DNA of 36,021 bases from Oscillospiraceae bacterium (GCA_910574635.1 CAJTCG010000028.1:1-36021); one strand, 5' to 3'. Positions 7,933 through 15,806 are shown, counted from the stretch's first letter. Made by a program: numbers and translations. The notes: generated by a model from the letters alone, not told the origin.

Positions 7933-7936
7933 TGTT

Positions 7937-10135
7937 TTATGGCATAGTCTCTGCTTGCAGTACGATTTTTATAGCCGGAAAGTCCCCCTGCGGAAATCGG
8001 ACGGCAAGTCCGGCGTAACGCAGCTCTTCCCCGCTGAACCGGCGGCCTGTATTCCGCTCCACATAGAGCTTCTTCTGATCCAGATATGGGATTTTCAGAA
8101 CCGCGGACAGACAGGAAACGTCATACGATGCGGCAAAGGCATAAAGGATGGCTTTCTCCCGTTTCCGGTCCACCAGCATCCAGGCACAGAGATTCCCGTC
8201 AAAGGGCGAACGAAGCCGGTAAAACGTGCCGCCCAAAATCAGGTCCCGCTCCTCTTTATACAGCGCCAGATGCTCCCGGACTTGCTCCCGCTCTTCTTGG
8301 GACAAGTCGAGAATATTCAGCTCATAGCCCATATTGGCCGAGGATGCCAGCGCGGCTCGGGTCTCAAAGGGTATCATCCTTCCGGTTTGATGGTTGGGAA
8401 CGGCGGACACATGGGCGGCAATGGCGGAAGGCGGGAACATATAAGACGCGCCGTATTGGATAGACTGCCGGTCCAGGGCGTCGGTATTGTCACTGCACCA
8501 GGTCTGAGGCATATAGAAGCTCATGCCGGGATCAAACCGTCCGCCGCCGCTGGAACAGTTTTCAAAGAGGATCTCCGGGAAGCGGGCTGTCAGCTCACGC
8601 AGGATACGATAGAGTCCCAGCATATAACGGTGGAAGAACTCCCCCGTCCGATCCGGCGGCAGGGAGGCGGAACCGGGGTCTGTCATATGGCGGTTCATGT
8701 CCCACTTCACATAGGACACCGGATAAGTTCGAAGAAATCCGCTCAGCGTATCCAGCACATAGTCCTGCACCTCCCGACGGGTCAAATCCAGGACCAGCTG
8801 GTTTCGCCCCAGCAAAGGCGCATCGTCAGGGAACCGGGCCGCCCAATCGGGGTGTGCCCGCATCAGATCGCTGTCCGGGGAGATCATCTCCGACTCAAAC
8901 CAGATGCCCAGTTGGATGCCGTTTTCCCGGGCGCAGTCCAGCAGGGGCGTCAGGCCATTTGGGAATTTCTCCCGGTTTACCGTCCAGTCCCCCAGAGAGC
9001 TCTTGCTGTTGTTCCGGTGACCAAACCAGCCGTCGTCCAGCACCACCAGCTCAAAGCCCAGCGCCGCCGCCTCCCTAATCACAGGAAGCAGATTTTCCTC
9101 TGAAACGTCAAAATAGCACATTTCCCAGCTGTTCAGCAGAATGGGCCGGGTCCGCCCTGCCCACTGCCGGGGGAACAGCCGCTCTGTATACAGCTGGTGG
9201 AACACCTGGGACATTCCATTAAAGCCCTGGCCGCTGTAGACCAGTACCGCCTCCGGTGTCTGGAAGCGTTCGCCCGGTTCCAGCTTCCAGGAAAAGCCAT
9301 CCGGGTGAATGCCGGTTGTGAGCCGCAGATGATCGTACTGGTCCCGCTCCACCCGAACGCAGTGATTGCCGCTATAAATCAGTTGAAGGGCCCGGACCTC
9401 GCCGCTGTGCTCCGCGGCCTCCGGCGCGCAGAGGGCGGCGAAGGGCGGATACTGCGGGCCGCTGGCTCCACGGGTGCTGCCGAAGGAAATCGTACCATGC
9501 CCGATCAGCCGCCGGTCCATTTGAAATTCCTTCTGGTGGGTGCCGTGGAAGGTCACCAGCTCTTCGCCGTCATAGGGCATATCCAGCAGAGCGCTGAAGG
9601 CCCGTTCCACCCAGATGGGGCCCGTTCCCTCATTGGTGATCTCAGCGGAGCGGACAATGGCGGCGCTGTCCTCCAGGACAGAATAGCGGAGCGTCAGCAT
9701 CGCACCGGACGCCTCGTCCCGGAGTCGAATGGACAGGGTTTTGGTCCCTTTTCCATCCAGAGGGCGGATGTGGGGCAGGTCCTCCGGCGCGTACAGGCCC
9801 TCCGTGATCTCATAGCCCTGATAGCGGAAGCGTCCGGCGGGCCAGCCGTCCTGCCGCCGGAGGGCAAGGGAGCTCTCCCGGTAATCCCCCTGATGGGGGC
9901 AGGAAAACTCCTGGGGCTCCATCTCCAGGGAAAAGGCGGGCTCCTCCGGATCGGCGGCGGCGGCAAAGGTCCGCTTCACGGGCTCCGGACAGTTGGCGCC
10001 ATGGTAAGCAGTCAGCCGGGGGCCCCAATAGCGGTGCAGCAGCCAGGCGTCTTTGTGAAGCTCACAGATATAACTGATCTTGCTGCTGAACAGATGAAAC
10101 TGGCCGTTGTGAAACTGTATGTCAAAGGAATTCAT
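7937..10135 (-). CDS. Alpha-galactosidase, glycoside hydrolase family 36
   Basis: A 732-residue cytoplasmic enzyme releasing galactose from melibiose, raffinose and related alpha-galactosides. The order is typical of GH36: an N-terminal beta-supersandwich, then a TIM barrel with FELVVLDDGWFGHRNN. The nucleophile Asp is in VKWDMNRHMTD (about residue 478) and the acid/base Asp in WCSDNTDALDRQSIQYG (about residue 548). FENCSSGGGRFDPGM also marks the family. The length matches tetrameric GH36 enzymes (about 730). The start at 10135 (MNSFDIQF) has GGAGG 7 bases upstream. It overlaps the AraC gene by 14 bases, so the two form a coupled unit. No signal peptide is visible, so the substrate must first be imported, plausibly by the PTS opposite. 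Confidence 0.95.
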   Translation of the reverse strand: MNSFDIQFHNGQFHLFSSKISYICELHKDAWLLHRYWGPRLTAYHGANCPEPVKRTFAAAADPEEPAFSLEMEPQEFSCPHQGDYRESSLALRRQDGWPAGRFRYQGYEITEGLYAPEDLPHIRPLDGKGTKTLSIRLRDEASGAMLTLRYSVLEDSAAIVRSAEITNEGTGPIWVERAFSALLDMPYDGEELVTFHGTHQKEFQMDRRLIGHGTISFGSTRGASGPQYPPFAALCAPEAAEHSGEVRALQLIYSGNHCVRVERDQYDHLRLTTGIHPDGFSWKLEPGERFQTPEAVLVYSGQGFNGMSQVFHQLYTERLFPRQWAGRTRPILLNSWEMCYFDVSEENLLPVIREAAALGFELVVLDDGWFGHRNNSKSSLGDWTVNREKFPNGLTPLLDCARENGIQLGIWFESEMISPDSDLMRAHPDWAARFPDDAPLLGRNQLVLDLTRREVQDYVLDTLSGFLRTYPVSYVKWDMNRHMTDPGSASLPPDRTGEFFHRYMLGLYRILRELTARFPEILFENCSSGGGRFDPGMSFYMPQTWCSDNTDALDRQSIQYGASYMFPPSAIAAHVSAVPNHQTGRMIPFETRAALASSANMGYELNILDLSQEEREQVREHLALYKEERDLILGGTFYRLRSPFDGNLCAWMLVDRKREKAILYAFAASYDVSCLSAVLKIPYLDQKKLYVERNTGRRFSGEELRYAGLAVRFPQGDFPAIKIVLQAETMP

Positions 10136-10967
10136 CTTTCTGCCTCCTCTGGGTCCGGTAGTCTGAGGGGGAAATCCCCATTTCCCGGCGGAAAAATTTT
10201 GAGAACGCCAGCGGGTCCGTGAAGCCCACGGAATTTGCCACGATATAAATGGGATGGTCCGTGTGGAGCAGCAGCTCACGGGCCTTTTTGATTTTCAGCT
10301 TGGTAAGATACTGTTTTGGGGACATATGGTACTGCTCCTGAAACACATTGGAAAGGTAATTGGCGTGGACGCCCACGGCGGCGGCGACATCCGAAATTTG
10401 CAGATTGTCATGGTAATGAAGCTCCATATACTGCCGGGCCTGATAGGGGACAGACAGGCCGGGGTCCTTGGGATCGTCCGCTCCCAACTCCTCCAGCAGC
10501 GTGCCGATCAGGCTGTACATCATGCCGTTGGAGCGGAGATGGGTGGAAACCTGCTTGCCGGAGAGATTTAAAATAGACTCGATTTGCCTCTCATAATACG
10601 AGGCGTCCTGACAGTCCTGCACATGCTGCTTGGGCCCGCAGTGCATCAGGGTATTGAGAAACCGGGCGGACTGGATGCCGAGAAACCCGATCCAGCAGTA
10701 TTTCCAAGGGTCCGTCTCGCTGGCCCGGTAGAGAGATACCTCCCCGGCGGGCACAATGAAAAGCTGATTCTGCCGGATCGGATAGGTCCGGTTCTGGATC
10801 TCTAAGGTTCCCTCCCCTCTAACAACAAAGTGAATGAAATGGTAGTCGCGGCGCTTGGGTCCGTAGAATTGACCGGGCTTGCACTGTTCAATTCCGCAGT
10901 TGTAGAACACGAAATCGGAAATGCTCTTCTTGGTGCGGTCGGTCAGCTTGTCGGTATATTCTCTCAT
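10122..10967 (-). CDS. AraC-family transcriptional regulator of the alpha-galactoside/sucrose locus
   Basis: A 281-residue activator with an N-terminal cupin sugar-sensing domain (HFIHFVVRGEGTLEIQNRTY, LFIVPAGEVSLYRA) and a C-terminal double helix-turn-helix (LQISDVAAAVGVHANYLSNVF; second HTH ending VGFTDPLAFSKFFRREMGISPSDYR). This is the MsmR/RafR type often found beside alpha-galactosidase genes. The ATG at 10967 gives the first methionine; a TTG six codons earlier is also possible. No clear ribosome site precedes the ATG, but a 19-codon upstream ORF ends in an ATGA overlap with it. It probably activates both the alpha-galactosidase transcript and the divergent GH32-PTS operon. Confidence 0.9.
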   Translation of the reverse strand: MREYTDKLTDRTKKSISDFVFYNCGIEQCKPGQFYGPKRRDYHFIHFVVRGEGTLEIQNRTYPIRQNQLFIVPAGEVSLYRASETDPWKYCWIGFLGIQSARFLNTLMHCGPKQHVQDCQDASYYERQIESILNLSGKQVSTHLRSNGMMYSLIGTLLEELGADDPKDPGLSVPYQARQYMELHYHDNLQISDVAAAVGVHANYLSNVFQEQYHMSPKQYLTKLKIKKARELLLHTDHPIYIVANSVGFTDPLAFSKFFRREMGISPSDYRTQRRQKDEFL

Positions 10968-11023
10968 GAGCGCATCATAGCACAAGCCCTTTTATTTTGC
11001 AAAACAATCTTAGAAAATGCCAT
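10964..11023 (-). CDS. Putative 19-residue leader peptide overlapping the AraC start
   Basis: An ATG at 11023 preceded by AAAGGAG opens a frame of 19 codons (MAFSKIVLQNKRACAMMRS). Its TGA overlaps the AraC ATG as ATGA. The spacing from AAAGGAG to the ATG is only 3 bases, shorter than ideal. If translated it would couple ribosomes onto the AraC gene, which lacks its own clear ribosome site. It may also be chance. Confidence 0.3.
   Translation of the reverse strand: MAFSKIVLQNKRACAMMRS
10974..11002 (-). promoter_or_regulatory. Possible promoter close to the AraC start codon
   Basis: On the minus strand TTGCAA (10997-11002) and TATGAT (10974-10979) are spaced by 17 bases, with a TG extension before the -10. 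Transcription would start almost at the AraC ATG and produce a leaderless message, unusual in Firmicutes. The promoter may therefore be fortuitous, with a longer transcript carrying the leader ORF. Confidence 0.35.
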
Positions 11024-11085
11024 GTACTCCTTTGAAATTTCTATGTTACGGGCTCCGGCGAAGTGCTAAAATGCAAGCGTAAAGA

Positions 11086-11099
11086 GGAAACCGCTTTCG
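11086..11099. promoter_or_regulatory. CcpA (cre)-like site upstream of GH32-PTS
   Basis: Read on the minus strand, CGAAAGCGGTTTCC matches the common cre pattern TGAAAGCGGTTTCA at 12 of 14 positions. It lies about 85 bases upstream of the GH32 start, within the divergent control region. Catabolite control of sucrose genes by CcpA is well established in Firmicutes; binding here is inferred. An additional inverted repeat (AAAACA, 4-base gap, TGTTTT) lies at 11111-11126, and a TATAGT possible -10 at 11162-11167. Confidence 0.4.
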
Positions 11100-11183
11100 G
11101 AAATTCTCACAAAACAGCGGTGTTTTATGGTGCGTTGGCCGCAATCGCTCCTTTTTTTCCGTATAGTAAGTGTGGAGGACGCA

Positions 11184-12527
11184 ATGGAAAATCCTTACAA
11201 AATGTCATATCATATCGAGCCGCCCCAGGGCCTTTTGAACGACCCCAACGGCCTGGTTCAGTTCAACGGGACTTATTACTTTTTCCATCAGTGGAACCGT
11301 TTTGGACTGGACCACTCCTATAAAGAATGGGGCCTGTTTACCTCCCCGGACCTGGTCCGCTGGCAGAGTCAGGGCAGCGCCATTCTCCCCGACCGGGAAG
11401 AGGACGAACATGGGGTTCACTCCGGCAGCGCGGTGGTCCAGGATGGAAAGCTGTACCTTTTCTATACCGGCAGCAACAAGCGTGACGGCGTCCGAACCAG
11501 CCGCCAGTGCGCCGCGGTTTCGGAAAACGGGCGGAGCTTTCTCAAGCTGCCGGAATGTGTGGAAACGCCTCCCGGCTTCACCCAGCACCACCGGGACCCA
11601 AAAGTCTTCCGGGGGCGGGATTGCTGGTGGATGCTGGTGGGGGCCCAGAAGGAGGACCTGACCGGAGCGGTTGCCCTCTATTCCTCCCAGGACCTGACTC
11701 ACTGGACCTATGAGCGGGTTCTCTACGACCATGACTTAGATCAAGTCTGCGAGTGTCCGGACCTCTTTTCCCTGGAGGGAACGGAAATTCTGGTGTGCTG
11801 TCCCCAGACCCGTAAACCCGCCCCGGACGGCAGGGGCGAGATCGTGGACAGCTACGCCTCTTACATACCCGGCGCCTTTGACGAAGATCTCGGCATCTTC
11901 CAGCCCGGCGGGCCCCGGCAGCGCTTTGACTGCGGCTTCGACTTTTACTCGCCCCAGACGTTTCTGGACCAGAACGGACGCCGCATCATGACGGGCTGGA
12001 TGTCCCGGATGGACGATGAGCAGGAAGCGGCCTGTCCTACCAAAGCGTATGGCTATATCCACTGTCTGACCCTGCCCCGGGTCCTCACCTGGGAACATGA
12101 TACGCTCTATCAGCGCCCTGTGCAGGAAGCCTACTCTCTGCGCCGGAATGGCCGGATTTACGGAAGGACGGCGGACAGCTTTCAGGCGGAGAATGGACAT
12201 TTCGAGCTGCTGCTGAAACGGACGAACCCCGACGCGCCGCTGTCTCTCTCCCTGCGGGACCATACGGTAGACATTGCTTATTGGCCGGAAACGCATATTA
12301 TGCGGGTGACCCGTCAGAATTGGGTGGGCGGCGGTATCCAGAGCCGGGAGATTCCGCTTCCGGAGCTGACCCAGCTGGATATTTTCAGCGACGCGTCCTC
12401 TGCGGAAATCTTTGTAAACGACGGAGCAGCCGTCTTCTCCATGCGCTATTTCACCGGCAGCGAGAACCTCCGCATCGACTACGCCGGTCTGGTTCAGGGA
12501 GAACGACTGGAATATTACACACTATAA
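11184..12527 (+). CDS. Glycoside hydrolase family 32 (sucrose-6-phosphate hydrolase / beta-fructosidase)
   Basis: A 447-residue enzyme cleaving the fructose bond of sucrose, sucrose 6-phosphate or fructo-oligosaccharides. The catalytic triad is visible: nucleophile D20 in GLLNDPNG, transition-state Asp in HHRDPKVF (about residue 137) and acid/base Glu in CECPDLF (about residue 189). A C-terminal beta-sandwich follows the five-bladed propeller. No signal peptide is present, so it acts in the cytoplasm, consistent with a PTS-imported phosphorylated sugar. The start at 11184 (MENPYKMSYH) has GGAGG 5 bases upstream; the longer frame from 11127 has no such support. The PTS EIIB start follows 17 bases after its stop. 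It is slightly shorter than many family members (about 480) but contains all the domains. Confidence 0.92.
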   Translation: MENPYKMSYHIEPPQGLLNDPNGLVQFNGTYYFFHQWNRFGLDHSYKEWGLFTSPDLVRWQSQGSAILPDREEDEHGVHSGSAVVQDGKLYLFYTGSNKRDGVRTSRQCAAVSENGRSFLKLPECVETPPGFTQHHRDPKVFRGRDCWWMLVGAQKEDLTGAVALYSSQDLTHWTYERVLYDHDLDQVCECPDLFSLEGTEILVCCPQTRKPAPDGRGEIVDSYASYIPGAFDEDLGIFQPGGPRQRFDCGFDFYSPQTFLDQNGRRIMTGWMSRMDDEQEAACPTKAYGYIHCLTLPRVLTWEHDTLYQRPVQEAYSLRRNGRIYGRTADSFQAENGHFELLLKRTNPDAPLSLSLRDHTVDIAYWPETHIMRVTRQNWVGGGIQSREIPLPELTQLDIFSDASSAEIFVNDGAAVFSMRYFTGSENLRIDYAGLVQGERLEYYTL

Positions 12528-12544
12528 GGAAAGGGAGCGAACGT

Positions 12545-12778
12545 ATGGAAAACCGTCAAATCGCGGAACGGCTCATTGAGTTGGTGGGCGGCAGGGGGAA
12601 CATTCAGTCCGTAGCCCACTGCGCCACCCGGCTGCGCATCATCACGGTGGACAAGGAACAGATCGACATGAAGGCCGTGGAAGATCTGGACAAAGTAAAG
12701 GGCAGCTTCTTCAACTCCGGGCAGTATCAAATCATCTTCGGCACCGGCCTTGTGAACAAGATCTACGACGAGGTGTAG
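12545..12778 (+). CDS. PTS EIIB domain (sucrose/beta-glucoside type), ended by an in-frame amber codon
   Basis: This 77-residue frame is a complete EIIB domain of the glucose-glucoside PTS superfamily. The phosphorylated cysteine is C26 in VAHCATRLRI, and FFNSGQYQIIFGTGLVNKIYDEV ends the domain. The stop is TAG at codon 78, and the same frame continues without another stop through EIIC and EIIA to 14437. The normal product would be one EIIBCA protein of about 630 residues. A CAG-to-TAG change (Gln to amber) is the simplest explanation. GGGAGC precedes the ATG. Translation either ends here, leaving a separate EIIB, or reads through at some rate. Confidence 0.85.
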   Translation: MENRQIAERLIELVGGRGNIQSVAHCATRLRIITVDKEQIDMKAVEDLDKVKGSFFNSGQYQIIFGTGLVNKIYDEV

Positions 12779-12877
12779 TCCATCCTGGGCGCCAGCGGCG
12801 GGACGGCTTCCAGCGCCCCGGTCAAGAAGGAGGGCAACAGCTTCCAGCGGGCGGTCCGGGTCTTCGGCGGCGTATTT

Positions 12878-14437
12878 GTGCCCATTATCCCGGTCCTGGT
12901 AGCCACGGGCCTCTTCATGGGCCTGCGGGGGCTTCTGACCCAGGAGGCGTTCCTCGCCCTTTTCGGCATGACGCCGGACAGCATTCCCGCCAACTTCATC
13001 CTCTTCACCCAGGTGCTGACGGACACGGCCTTTGCCTTCCTCCCCGCCCTGGTGTGCTGGTCCACCTTCCGCATTTTCGGCGGAAATCCGGTCATTGGCA
13101 TCGTCATCGGCCTGATGCTGGTGAACCCCGCCCTGCCCAACGCCTATGAGGTGGGTCAGCAGACGGCCTCGCCGTTGTACTTCTTCGGCTTCATCCCCGT
13201 GGTGGGCTATCAGGGCTCCGTCCTCCCGGCCTTCATCACCGGTATTGTGGGAAGCCAAATCGAAAAATTCCTGAAGAAGAAAATCCCCGATTCCGTTGAC
13301 CTTATCTTCACGCCGTTCCTCACCATGCTCTCTGGAATCCTCCTGGCCCTGTTCATCATCGGCCCCGTTTTCCATCAGGTGGAGCTGGTCGTTCTGGCCG
13401 TGGTGGAGTGGCTGCTGAATCTCCCCGTGGGCCTGGGCGGCCTGGTCTATGGCTGCTTTGGACAACTGCTTGGCATCTTCGGCGTCCACCATATCCTGAA
13501 CTTTTTGGAGATCAGCATGCTCTCCACAACAGGCTGGAACATGTTCAATCCCATCGGCACCTGCGGCAATATGGCTCAGGCAGGCGCGGTTCTGGCCGTG
13601 GCCATTAAGAGCCGGAACGCCAAGATGAAGCAGATTGCCTATCCCTCCGCGTTTTCCGCTACCCTGGGCATTACCGAACCTGCCGTTTTCGGCGTGACTC
13701 TGCGGCTGGGCAAGCCTTTCATCATGTCCATGATTGGCGGCGGCGTGGGCGGCTTCCTGGCCTCCATCCTGGGCCTGAAAGCCACCGGCATGGCCCTCAC
13801 CGGCATTCCCGGTACGCTGCTGTATCTCAACAATCAGCTTCCCTTTTACATCCTGACCAACGTGGTTGCAATGGCGGTTGCGTTCGCGCTGACCTACACC
13901 ATCGGCTATAAGGAAGAAGTGGAGACGGCCCCAGCTTCCGGCGGCTCCGAATCCCCGGCCCCTTCCGCGCCGTCCGCGGTCAAGTGCGCCCCCGGTACGG
14001 TCTACGCTCCGGTTTCCGGTACGGTTATTCCCTCCGAGCAGGTTCCCGACGAGACGTTTGCCACCGGTGTTTTGGGCCGGGGCGTGGGCATCCAACCCAG
14101 CGAGGGCGTTGTGGCGGCCCCCTTTGACGGCGAGATATCCACCGTGGCGGATACCAGACACGCGGTGGGCATCTCCTCCCCCGACGGCATGGAAATTCTC
14201 ATTCACGTCGGGGTGGATACGGTGGCCATGAACGGCGACGGGTTTGCCGCTCTGGTTCAGGAGGGGCAGAAGGTCAAAGCGGGGGAAACCCTCCTGACCT
14301 TTGACCGGGCGAAGATCGCCGCCGCCCAGCATCCCGATGTGGTCGTAGTGCTGGTGACGAACTCCGACGACTACGAGAACCTGACCATCCATCCCGGCGA
14401 ATGCAAGGCTTTGGATAAGGTAATTGAAGTCAAATAA
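12878..14437 (+). CDS. PTS EIIC-EIIA (sucrose/beta-glucoside type), separated from EIIB by an amber codon
   Basis: The frame after the amber codon begins with a linker from 12779 and reaches the first membrane segment at FGGVFVPIIPVLVATGLFMG. About ten hydrophobic segments of EIIC follow (with GNMAQAGAVLAVAI and GITEPAVFGVTLRLGKPF, the substrate-binding signature of the family). A Ser/Pro/Ala-rich linker leads to an EIIA(Glc)-like domain (GTVYAPVSGTVIPSEQVPDE, the phosphorylated His in EILIHVGVDTV, and GIQPSEGVVAAPFDGEI). The start at 12878 is a GTG inside the first hydrophobic stretch with no ribosome site, so independent initiation is doubtful. Without readthrough the transporter part is probably not made. 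Transport and phosphorylation of sucrose or a similar disaccharide is inferred from the flanking GH32 genes. Confidence 0.8.
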   Translation: MPIIPVLVATGLFMGLRGLLTQEAFLALFGMTPDSIPANFILFTQVLTDTAFAFLPALVCWSTFRIFGGNPVIGIVIGLMLVNPALPNAYEVGQQTASPLYFFGFIPVVGYQGSVLPAFITGIVGSQIEKFLKKKIPDSVDLIFTPFLTMLSGILLALFIIGPVFHQVELVVLAVVEWLLNLPVGLGGLVYGCFGQLLGIFGVHHILNFLEISMLSTTGWNMFNPIGTCGNMAQAGAVLAVAIKSRNAKMKQIAYPSAFSATLGITEPAVFGVTLRLGKPFIMSMIGGGVGGFLASILGLKATGMALTGIPGTLLYLNNQLPFYILTNVVAMAVAFALTYTIGYKEEVETAPASGGSESPAPSAPSAVKCAPGTVYAPVSGTVIPSEQVPDETFATGVLGRGVGIQPSEGVVAAPFDGEISTVADTRHAVGISSPDGMEILIHVGVDTVAMNGDGFAALVQEGQKVKAGETLLTFDRAKIAAAQHPDVVVVLVTNSDDYENLTIHPGECKALDKVIEVK

Positions 14438-14443
14438 TTGCCG

Positions 14444-14477
14444 GACATCCCCGCGCCTCTCCTGGCGCGGGGATGTC
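14444..14477. terminator. Strong hairpin between PTS gene and second GH32 gene
   Basis: Two perfect 14-base arms (GACATCCCCGCGCC and its complement) enclose a 6-base loop, 7 bases after the PTS stop. No T-run follows, only TTGTAAG, so it may be a partial terminator or an mRNA-stabilising element rather than a complete stop. Confidence 0.6.
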
Positions 14478-14500
14478 TTGTAAGTGATCGGGAGGGACCG

Positions 14501-14644
14501 ATGAACGTATTACGAAATGATCTGCAGAGAATGGCCGCCGCTGCTGAAGCGGCTTTCCGCCCCACGGACCCCTGGAGGCCAAAAATTCACCTGGCCCCGC
14601 CGGTGGGCTGGCTGAACGATCCCAACGGCATGTGCGGCTCCTAA
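14501..14644 (+). pseudogene. Second GH32 gene, truncated after the nucleophile motif
   Basis: From an ATG with GGGAGG 5 bases upstream the frame reads NVLRNDLQRMAAAAEAA and reaches KIHLAPPVGWLNDPNG, the start of a sucrose-6-phosphate hydrolase including its nucleophile Asp. After GMC the homology stops at about 14635 and a TAA in foreign DNA closes the frame. About 90 percent of the gene is lost. It was the third gene of the GH32-PTS operon and differs from the first GH32 in having a longer N-terminus. Confidence 0.85.
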
Positions 14645-14689
14645 TGAGTGCCGTTCGTGCGGCGGGTATGCAGGGCGGCCTTTACCTTC

Positions 14690-15064
14690 TTACTGGTCTG
14701 ACGACAGCTTGCCGATGCCCTTCTCCTCCAACAGATGCCGAAAGTGCAGCAGGGTCGTGGCGTCCGGGACATCCTGCTCGAAAAAGTTGATCCCCATAAA
14801 TTTGCGCATGGCATAGCTGTCATAAATTGCGTCCTCTACTCCTTCATCGGATAAGCTGAACCAGCATTGCAGCAGATACATCCGCAGCATGGTTTCTATC
14901 TCAATCGGCGGACGCCCGCGTTTCCCAGTTGGATAGTGGGGGACGACCAGCGATACCCATTCTTCCCATGGGATGATCTCGTCCATGATTTCCAGAAATT
15001 CTTCCCGTTTTGTTTTCTTTTTCCGGCACCTGTATTCCATATCGCTAAAACTTTCCTGTTTCAT
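14690..15064 (-). pseudogene. IS5-family transposase, N-terminal part
   Basis: The 124-residue frame starts MKQESFSDMEYRCRKKKTKR and carries the conserved IS5 N-terminal region (IPWEEWVSLVVPHYP, GRPPIEIETMLRMYLLQCWFSLSDEGVEDAIYDS, PDATTLLHFRHLLEEKGIGKL). The catalytic DDE residues lie downstream and are missing. This fragment keeps an EEKGIGK segment that the longer copy at 34704-35659 has lost. Confidence 0.85.
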
Positions 15065-15132
15065 ACCCTGCGCCCCCTTTCCTTTATTTTATCAAATCTT
15101 CTATCATTTCGGGAAATTAAATCAGCGTTTCC
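14705..15132 (-). mobile_element. IS5-family fragment (5' half of the transposase plus right inverted repeat)
   Basis: This matches the copy at 34573-35727 closely from its right inverted repeat (15117-15132, TTAAATCAGCGTTTCC) to the codons GIGKL, then breaks off near 14705. A second copy of the repeat end lies at 15134-15148, separated by one base, indicating nested insertion. Between the GH32 stub and this fragment (14641-14704) is a short stretch of unknown origin with a minus-strand frame ending KVKAALHTRRTNGTH. Confidence 0.8.
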
Positions 15133-15148
15133 CTAAATCAGCGTTTCC

Positions 15149-15289
15149 TTAAATTATGTTGCGCAGTGGCAGGCTCTGGGCGCGGACACCGCTCCCATGG
15201 CCTGGGGCGATGCGTTCACCACCATGCAGCAGGGCGCACTGGACGGTCAGGAGACCCCCCTGGTTTTGCCGGAGACCAAGGAGGACTGA
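15149..15289 (+). pseudogene. TRAP transporter binding protein (DctP-type), C-terminal fragment
   Basis: Right after the IS end the plus strand reads VAQWQALGADTAPMAWGDAF and then TTMQQGALDGQETPL. This resembles the DctP family signature (GA.P.PM.F.E.YTALQ.G.VDGQENP). It ends LVLPETKED and TGA; the usual last 60 or so residues are absent, so both ends have been altered. It is evidence that a TRAP operon once lay here and was joined to the sucrose operon by IS-mediated rearrangement. Confidence 0.65.
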
Positions 15290-15292
15290 GGG

Positions 15293-15745
15293 ATGGATTG
15301 CTGTGCGCTGGCATGCCAGTACCATCAGGAGGGCTACAGCTGCGCCCAGTCTGTAGCCGAAGCCTTCTCGGACTGGACACTTCTGGAACCGGAGGAGCTG
15401 TTCGCCGCTGAAGGAGGCTTCGGCGGGGGCGTGGGCGGTTCTCACGAGGAGCTCTGTGGAGCTGTCAGCGGCGGCCTTCTGGTGCTGGGTCTGCTGTACC
15501 CCCATACAAAGGGGACGAACCGGGAGGGCAAACGGGCAATCCATCAGATGGCGAAGGAATTCCGGGAGCGGTTCGGGAGGGCCTTCGGGCATACCCGCTA
15601 CAGCAATCTGCTCCGGGCCCGTCCCGGTGCCGGGGAGGGGACGCCCGCCGCCCTCTGGATGGGGCTGAAGGCCCACTGCGATATTATGATCGTCACCGCC
15701 GTAGAAGTACTGGAGGAGCAAAGCGGGCTCGCCTCCGTGGAGTGA
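15293..15745 (+). CDS. C_GCAxxG_C_C family protein
   Basis: A 150-residue soluble protein with the pattern that names the family: YHQEGYSCAQSVAEAF, then GFGGGVGGSHEELCGAVSGGLLVLGLLYP, and a late Cys in GLKAHCDIM. The spaced cysteines suggest metal or cluster binding, or a redox role. Members often lie near transporters or redox proteins; the biochemical function is not established. It starts 3 bases after the TRAP fragment's stop, so it was probably the last gene of that former TRAP operon. An imperfect terminator follows at 15774. Confidence 0.85.
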   Translation: MDCCALACQYHQEGYSCAQSVAEAFSDWTLLEPEELFAAEGGFGGGVGGSHEELCGAVSGGLLVLGLLYPHTKGTNREGKRAIHQMAKEFRERFGRAFGHTRYSNLLRARPGAGEGTPAALWMGLKAHCDIMIVTAVEVLEEQSGLASVE

Positions 15746-15773
15746 GCCGCGGGGGTTGAAATCGAAATATGGG

Positions 15774-15806
15774 AGGCCCTCTGTATCCAGAAGGATACGG
15801 GGCCTT
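15774..15806 (+). terminator. Terminator after the C_GCAxxG_C_C gene
   Basis: AGGCCC and GTATCC on the left pair with GGATAC and GGGCCT on the right around the loop AGAA, with two or three unpaired bases. TTTTCT follows. It lies 28 bases after the stop codon. Confidence 0.65.

Noticed and set aside
12776..12778. Pyrrolysine or selenocysteine decoding of the TAG in the PTS gene
   Set aside because: TAG is not a selenocysteine codon. EIIBC linkers need no special residue, and nothing nearby suggests pyrrolysine machinery. A nonsense mutation or ordinary readthrough is simpler.
12515..14392. Minus-strand ORF of 625 codons opposite the PTS gene
   Set aside because: Its composition (His, Gln, Gly, Asp, Arg) is that of an antisense shadow. 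The plus strand carries complete EIIB, EIIC and EIIA motifs.
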